A stretch of 64,000 bases of DNA from Lasiosphaeris hirsuta (taxonomy: Eukaryota; Ascomycota; Sordariomycetes; Sordariales; Lasiosphaeriaceae): assembly GCA_030549175.1 (NCBI GenBank), contig JAUKUA010000005.1, forward strand, positions 930,001 to 994,000, given 5' to 3'. The position numbers and the translations under genes are program-made. This document shows positions 59,210 through 64,000 of this stretch, piece after piece; the first letter of the stretch is position 1; every line of letters starts with the position of its first letter. The notes under the pieces were generated by a model. The model did no database searches. It saw only the letters and a list, made by a program, of their open reading frames with translations, and was not told the DNA's origin.

Positions 59210-60877
59210 TTATTTCGGGCTTTTGTGATAGCCTCCAGAGTCGCCACGACGATCTGGGCGCCCTTGGTGCCACAATGGAGTTTGAGTAGCGTGTCCGCCC
59301 CCGTGACTCCATCTGAGCTCTCGGGTCTCTATTGCAGCCTCGCTGCCAGGAGGAGCGGCTACAAAGCCTCGAAGATCGGCAGCCGGGGTTGAAAGACCTG
59401 GGTATGCGGGGGGTCCATGTGTGCCGGCCGCGCCAAGGCCGTAGCCCGCGGCACCAACCGGGTTATGTGCGTGATAAGGTGGGCTTCCGAACTCGGAAGT
59501 AATCGGCAGATGGGGCTGCCTAGTCTCGCCCATTGATGCATGGCCATAGCCTCCTGGCAGATGCGTTCCGTGATAATCTTGGTGGCTAACTGTTGGAGGG
59601 TAGTGGGAGAATTCGTGATTCCGACTGCCATGGTCGTCGCCGCGACCCGATAAGTTTGCGTTATGGGGGCCGTCGGCCGCGGGGGCGGAACTCGTGAAAC
59701 CGCCGGCATACCCGTTAGGGGGGAACATGGGGCTCATGTGCCTCGCTGTGACGGATACATGGTCCGTTTGTGTGACTGTTGCCCGGTGGGGTGTATTTTC
59801 TTAGCTCCTGAGTCCGGGACGAGAACCTCGCATTACGAATAGACGTTACCCCCATACACCATCAACCCATGAAAGAAATCTCATCCACTTACCAGCTTCA
59901 TGCATTCGCCCAAACTGGGCGGCGCCATTGCTAGAATAGTTATCGAGCACTTGTCCCTCGCGGGGAGTGGTTGCACCATACTCCCCTCTCTGCAGCCTGC
60001 GGAACTTCTCGGATCGCTTGGCCGCCTCTTCATCCTTCCGGCCCTCGACAAGCCACTCCCTCATGCTCCCATCAAATGAAAGATCGCGGGAAAAAACACG
60101 CGTTGCGAGGCGAGTGAGACGCTGTGGCTTCTGCCGCTCGATGAACTTCCTGCAATTACCCCCAGCCGTCAGTATCTGAATCAGCGTTCTTATTGATTTA
60201 TATGAACGGCCCATCTGTGCCGAACGGGGTCCTTATCCGGGGCAGACCAAGGAGTATACTTACAAGGCGCCCTTCTTCTTTTGATATGTCCAGTCGAGCA
60301 AGGTCTCCACGTCTCGGACGTCGATGTCGTTGTCGAGGTTACCATTCTTTCCATTGAGTGCTTCGTTGAGTTGAGTGGCGAAAGTGAGAGTGCCGCCAGG
60401 TTGCAAGTGCACTCCCTTGCAGAGGAGAGCGAGGACCGCTTGCATCTCGTAGTCAGTCCACTCATGGCTCTCATCGTGCTTGTCCTTCACATTCTTCTGT
60501 TCCTTGCCTGCTTTTCCGCTGTCTGTTTTTCTATTGCCCGAGTTTTTTCTTCCCGCATTGCTCTGATTATATCGATCATTGCCAGCGGGCGACCCGCCGT
60601 CGGGAAGACTGTTGAAATCACGATGGCGAAGGGGATGTGGCGATGCATGTCTCTGGGTGCCACGACGATGGTTTGGAGAGGAGTCATCCTCGCTGGAAGA
60701 GTAGCCGTGGTGCAGCTCATTCTCATCATTGTGGGAGCCATACTGGCTGCGATCCGGATGGTTCTCTCCAGCTGTAGAGGCATGGCGGTTGCCATGCTCT
60801 GGGTCGTGCTTGTTCTGGTTGTGATATCCTGCTCCCGTGTACGAACCCCCGGTGTAGTTCGCCCAGCCTCCATCCAT
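59210..60877 (-). CDS. Conserved-looking fungal protein of unknown function
   Basis: Three exons on the minus strand, 60877-60264, 60149-59893 and 59745-59210, give 468 residues. The start is MDGGWANYTGGSYTGAG; the open frame goes on upstream but without a better ATG. The first 140 residues are disordered, His/Asn/Ser-rich. The middle (about 140-270) looks folded: EWTDYEMQAVLALLCKGVHL, DVRDVETLLDWTYQKKKGAL, then RQKPQRLTRLATRVFSRDLS and MREWLVEGRKDEEAAKR. The C-terminal 180 residues are Gly/His/Pro-rich. The family is not recognised; no signal peptide or membrane segment is visible. All three exons join in phase with standard donors. Confidence 0.78.
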
Positions 60878-62488
60878 TTTGAAAGCAGACTTGTTGTGGT
60901 TTAGAGATGAGAGTATTGTTGGTTGGTGGGTGGAGGATCTAGTCGCGGTCCTTGGTTCGCGCGGCAAGACGCTAGATTGCTCTGTTAATTCGTCCTGAAG
61001 GCGGACGAGTCGCCAGCACTGGCGGGCAGATTAATCGAGGAATCGTCGTCCACGCGGACCTGAAAGTCTCCTTGGCAAGCCGTGGGCGTGAGGTGCGTAA
61101 TGGGCGTGATGGGCCCAATGGGCCAGCGGATAGATGTTGATGTTCCAAGGTGATTGCTGTAGGTTTTCCAGTCTTTGCCCTTGCACCTGCTCTTGCCTCT
61201 CGGAATGCCGCAGAAGGCAAGGCTTTCGCGGGCGGACTAGAGTTCGCAGGAACAAGAAGATGAGAAGAAGCATGAGGGTTGCCGGCCACTGTTTGCACTT
61301 GGGATGCTCGGGTTGCTTAGGGTGCCTTGCCCACACTAACCGGTGTTGAGGAAATCCGCTGACAGTGGAGAAAGGTCAAGGGCAGCCGAATAATTTCTGG
61401 CAGCCGCGAGTTACAGACAAGGGAAATCCAAAAGCACGCTGTGGTGGATGGGGCTGATGAGCGAACGGATCAGCTTCAGTAGTTGGAAAGAGCGACCTCC
61501 ACGATAGTCAGCCGCGATTACAACAAGCCGCCGTGACTTGGAAGACGCGTTCCTCTCAAGGCTTCTTTACCTTGGAGACGCATCACAATAAAGTCAGCTT
61601 TCTACCTTCTACCACACACCCTACCCCGATCACTGTGCCCCCCCCCCGCCTCCATCCGTCCGTTCATCCAAAGGTGGGCAACGAAGCTTTCACACAATCC
61701 AGCCCTTATTTGTTTGTAAGTCCAGGACTTTGAAGCTCGTTATGGATGGAAAAGGCTTATTTTTAAATACCAGAGAGGCCTGTGAAATACCAAATATACC
61801 ATTCGTGATGCCTTTAATGCCCCTTTTTATGGTGGAGCGGCTTTATGAAATACCAAAACCGCCTCTTTTTATTCTGGAAGGCCTTCCCAGGATCATAAGA
61901 CCTCCCTTCAGGCCTTGGAGGGAACGTCACGCGTTAACAAACAAACAAACCAGGGTTGGATTGCACAAAGCGCTTCGTGGGGCATCAGCACATGATAAAG
62001 ATGCTCGCAGTCCAACTTGACAAGCCTGAGACATGTCTGAGAACACAGCTACAGAACTTACAATGGCATGACAAAGAGTAGGCAGACACGACGACCGAGC
62101 CAGTAAGGAACGTGTGCAAATAGACAGATGGCATAGGCAGACAAATCATGTATGTTGGAGGTAGATATATGATACCTAGCACCTCCCCCCCTAATCTATG
62201 CATCATGGAGTTCCCCTCGCATCGCCCCAACCCCTATAAACGCCATCAAAGATGCCCCTTTGTCACATGCGAAGAAGAGAAAAAAGAGGTCCTGATTCAT
62301 ATGAGCTCTGTACTCCTCCCATGATGCCCACATCCCTCTCTTCAATTATCTTCTCATCTGCTCGTCCCTCATACAGCTAGTAGATAGCAGAGATCCTACC
62401 ATTCCTCCCTAACACCCACTAACCTATCCCTTCTACTACAAGAAAGGACCCACCAACAAGCCACAGCCGAAACAAACAGCAAGCCTGT
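60878..62488. other. Intergenic, 1611 bp
   Basis: Promoter of the preceding minus-strand gene and 3' region of pik1. The octamer AAATACCA occurs three times in 61765-61855, with similar GCCT...TTTTTAT flanks. A run of C lies at 61640-61648. An open frame of 96 codons from about 61730 spans the repeats and is not considered real. Confidence 0.45.
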
Positions 62489-64000
62489 CTAGTATATCCC
62501 CTGTGTCCTGTACTGGAAAGTGTCATACCTATCTTCAGTATTAGCACCCTGGCATAGCAACATATCAAAAGATAAACGACTCACAATCGTGTATAATAAC
62601 TCCCCACCGACTTTCCTACCATATCCGTCTCGACGAACTGCTCCGCGTCATCGGCACTAAGATGAAGCTGGAATCGCTGTCTCAGCGCCGCTGTGACCTG
62701 CGCCACACCCGCGCCGTAGCATGGCATTTTGGATTCCCGCCCCATCATGCTGACAAGGTCGATGATATTATCCGCAGATCGTCTCATTGCTGAGTCACTA
62801 GTCAGTACCATCCCCTTGATTATGTGTAGAAGGAGGGCTCACCCTGAAAAGCCTGCTTGCAGAGCGTCTTGAAGTCCTCAAAATCCGGTGATCCTACACC
62901 GCCCAGCACATCAACATACTCGTACGTTAGCTTAAACGGTGCCGCCTCGAACCCGACCGCGCCAGGCGAGTTGCTCAGCATGAACCCAAAATCAATATGG
63001 ATGATATGCCCCTCGTTGTCAATCAAGACGTTGCCATTATGCCGATCCTTGAGCTGCAGCACGTATGATATGACGCTGTACGCCGCTAGCGACCGCTTGA
63101 ATGCATCTACGGCAGCCCGGTACGCCTCGCTGTCAGCGGGCCCAAACGCCTTGGCAAAGTGATCGCGCAGTGTAGCGATGCGCCGCCGCGGGTTTTGCCC
63201 CGACTCTATCGAAGACAGTGTCAAGCTGCGCTTGATCGAGTGCAGCGATACACCGTTGGCGATGGTCTCGATCAAGCCCGACGACTCTCCCGTCACCAGA
63301 ATGCGCATCAACTTAACCCAAACCGGTACACCCGCGTCCTTCCAGATCTTGTGGCACACGTGAATCAGCTGGCACGCGAAAGACTCTTGCCGCAGGTCCG
63401 CACCCGTCTTGACAATAACGCTAACCAGATCCCAGCTTTTCATCCATCCGTACGGCGACGACTTGCGGATCCTTTCTTTCTTCACCTCCCATGCTTCGCC
63501 GAAGACGGCCGCGCTCGGGTCATCACGATCGCCCTTTCTCTGGAGTCCACCTGTCTTGAAGTCGTTCTCCATCCTGGCAATGCCAGCGTTTGCATTGAGA
63601 CCGGCCTCTATCGATGAATCCTCTTCGATGTCTGCCCCAGTTGTTGTGCCATTAGTGGCTGCTGCCGTGGCCGCCTTGGCCATAATCAGATCGAACGTTG
63701 GCCCCTGCCCGTCGTCGATCTCGAAACTCTGTTCTTCGAGACTCTGCATACTAGCAATGATCCTGGCTCTGATGGCTGCTACCTCCTGACGAGGCCTCTT
63801 GCCACTTGTCGCCTCCAGCTGTGCCAGCATCTGTGAGGCCGTTCGCATATGTGTTGCCAGTGCAGAGAAGTCTGGCTGATCAACCGAGTTATTGCGGGGA
63901 TTTGTTAAGGTCATTTTTCTGAGGGGGGGGGACTGGATGATCTCGACGTGGATGTACCAGAGCTGCGGGGTGTTGTTAGATCTGACGCTGTCGAGCCCGT
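62489..64000 (-). CDS. pik1: Phosphatidylinositol 4-kinase Pik1 (C-terminal part, runs off right edge)
   Basis: Three exons on the minus strand are visible: >64000-62843, 62789-62585 and 62528-62489. They cover the end of the protein. SYYTRL-YDTFQYRTQGIY is the usual C-terminus, and it needs the last 40-nt exon; stopping at the TGA at 62581 would cut the protein short. The kinase core shows VKLMRILVTGESSGLIETI, LQLKDRHNGNVLI (catalytic loop), IHIDFGFMLSNSPG (DFG) and FKLTYEYVDVLGG, the signature of Pik1/PI4KIIIbeta. The enzyme makes PI4P at the Golgi and in the nucleus for secretion. QLWYIHVEIIQSPPLRK lies at the edge. Before the kinase core is a Ser/Ala-rich linker with an acidic patch. Confidence 0.93.

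Noticed and set aside
62581..62583. TGA as the stop codon of pik1
   Set aside because: A GTGAGT donor overlaps it, and the downstream exon YDTFQYRTQGIY is the known family C-terminus.

Overview
This is a window of nuclear DNA from a filamentous ascomycete, most likely a Sordariomycete of the Sordariales (Chaetomiaceae-like). The genes are split by short GT-AG introns (about 47-80 nt) with CTGAC/CTAAC-type branch sites. A lone 5S rRNA gene is dispersed among protein genes. The protein set is that of a plant-biomass-degrading mould: a secreted cellobiose dehydrogenase with a CBM1, a KapC-type bZIP factor, a Zn2Cys6 regulator and a DUF4045-gelsolin protein. No bacterial operons, CRISPR array, intact transposon or secondary-metabolite cluster was found. 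Exon structures were rebuilt by hand from splice signals and reading-frame phase; none was tested against RNA data.

Left part (1-12.4 kb): the 5' part of an Stm1/SERBP1-like ribosome-binding protein gene runs off the left edge. It is followed by a gene-poor, AT-richer stretch with degenerate tRNA-like sequences and a long (AG)n tract, then kapC (minus strand, with a GC-AG intron). About 6.5 kb without a recognisable gene lies upstream of kapC.

12.4-28.5 kb: a Ser/Pro/Lys-rich nuclear protein with a KEN box, a LIM-domain protein, Mediator subunit Med10, a 1517-residue DUF4045/gelsolin-like protein, the tubulin-folding GTPase Arl2, and a GNAT-domain protein.

28.5-39 kb: the 5S rRNA gene, a cellobiose dehydrogenase gene that is intact except for one in-frame TAG where the family has a Trp codon, an intron-containing tRNA-Arg(UCG), a prolyl 4-hydroxylase-like dioxygenase, and a Zn2Cys6 transcription factor.

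39-55 kb is a dense housekeeping block, often divergent: NADH-cytochrome b5 reductase, a DUF3605 protein, Snd2/TMEM208, APC/C subunit Cdc27, histone H4, TRAPP subunit Trs20/sedlin, mitochondrial ribosomal protein L31 (mL60), nuclear cap-binding subunit CBP20, and nucleoporin Nup82.

55-64 kb: two fungal proteins of unknown function (one rich in RS, Pro and Gln) and the 3' part of the PI 4-kinase gene pik1, which runs off the right edge.

The genes do not form one pathway. The most notable anomaly is the nonsense codon in the cellobiose dehydrogenase gene: a CpA-to-TpA change, in an otherwise intact reading frame. I did not find evidence for a wholly new biological system.
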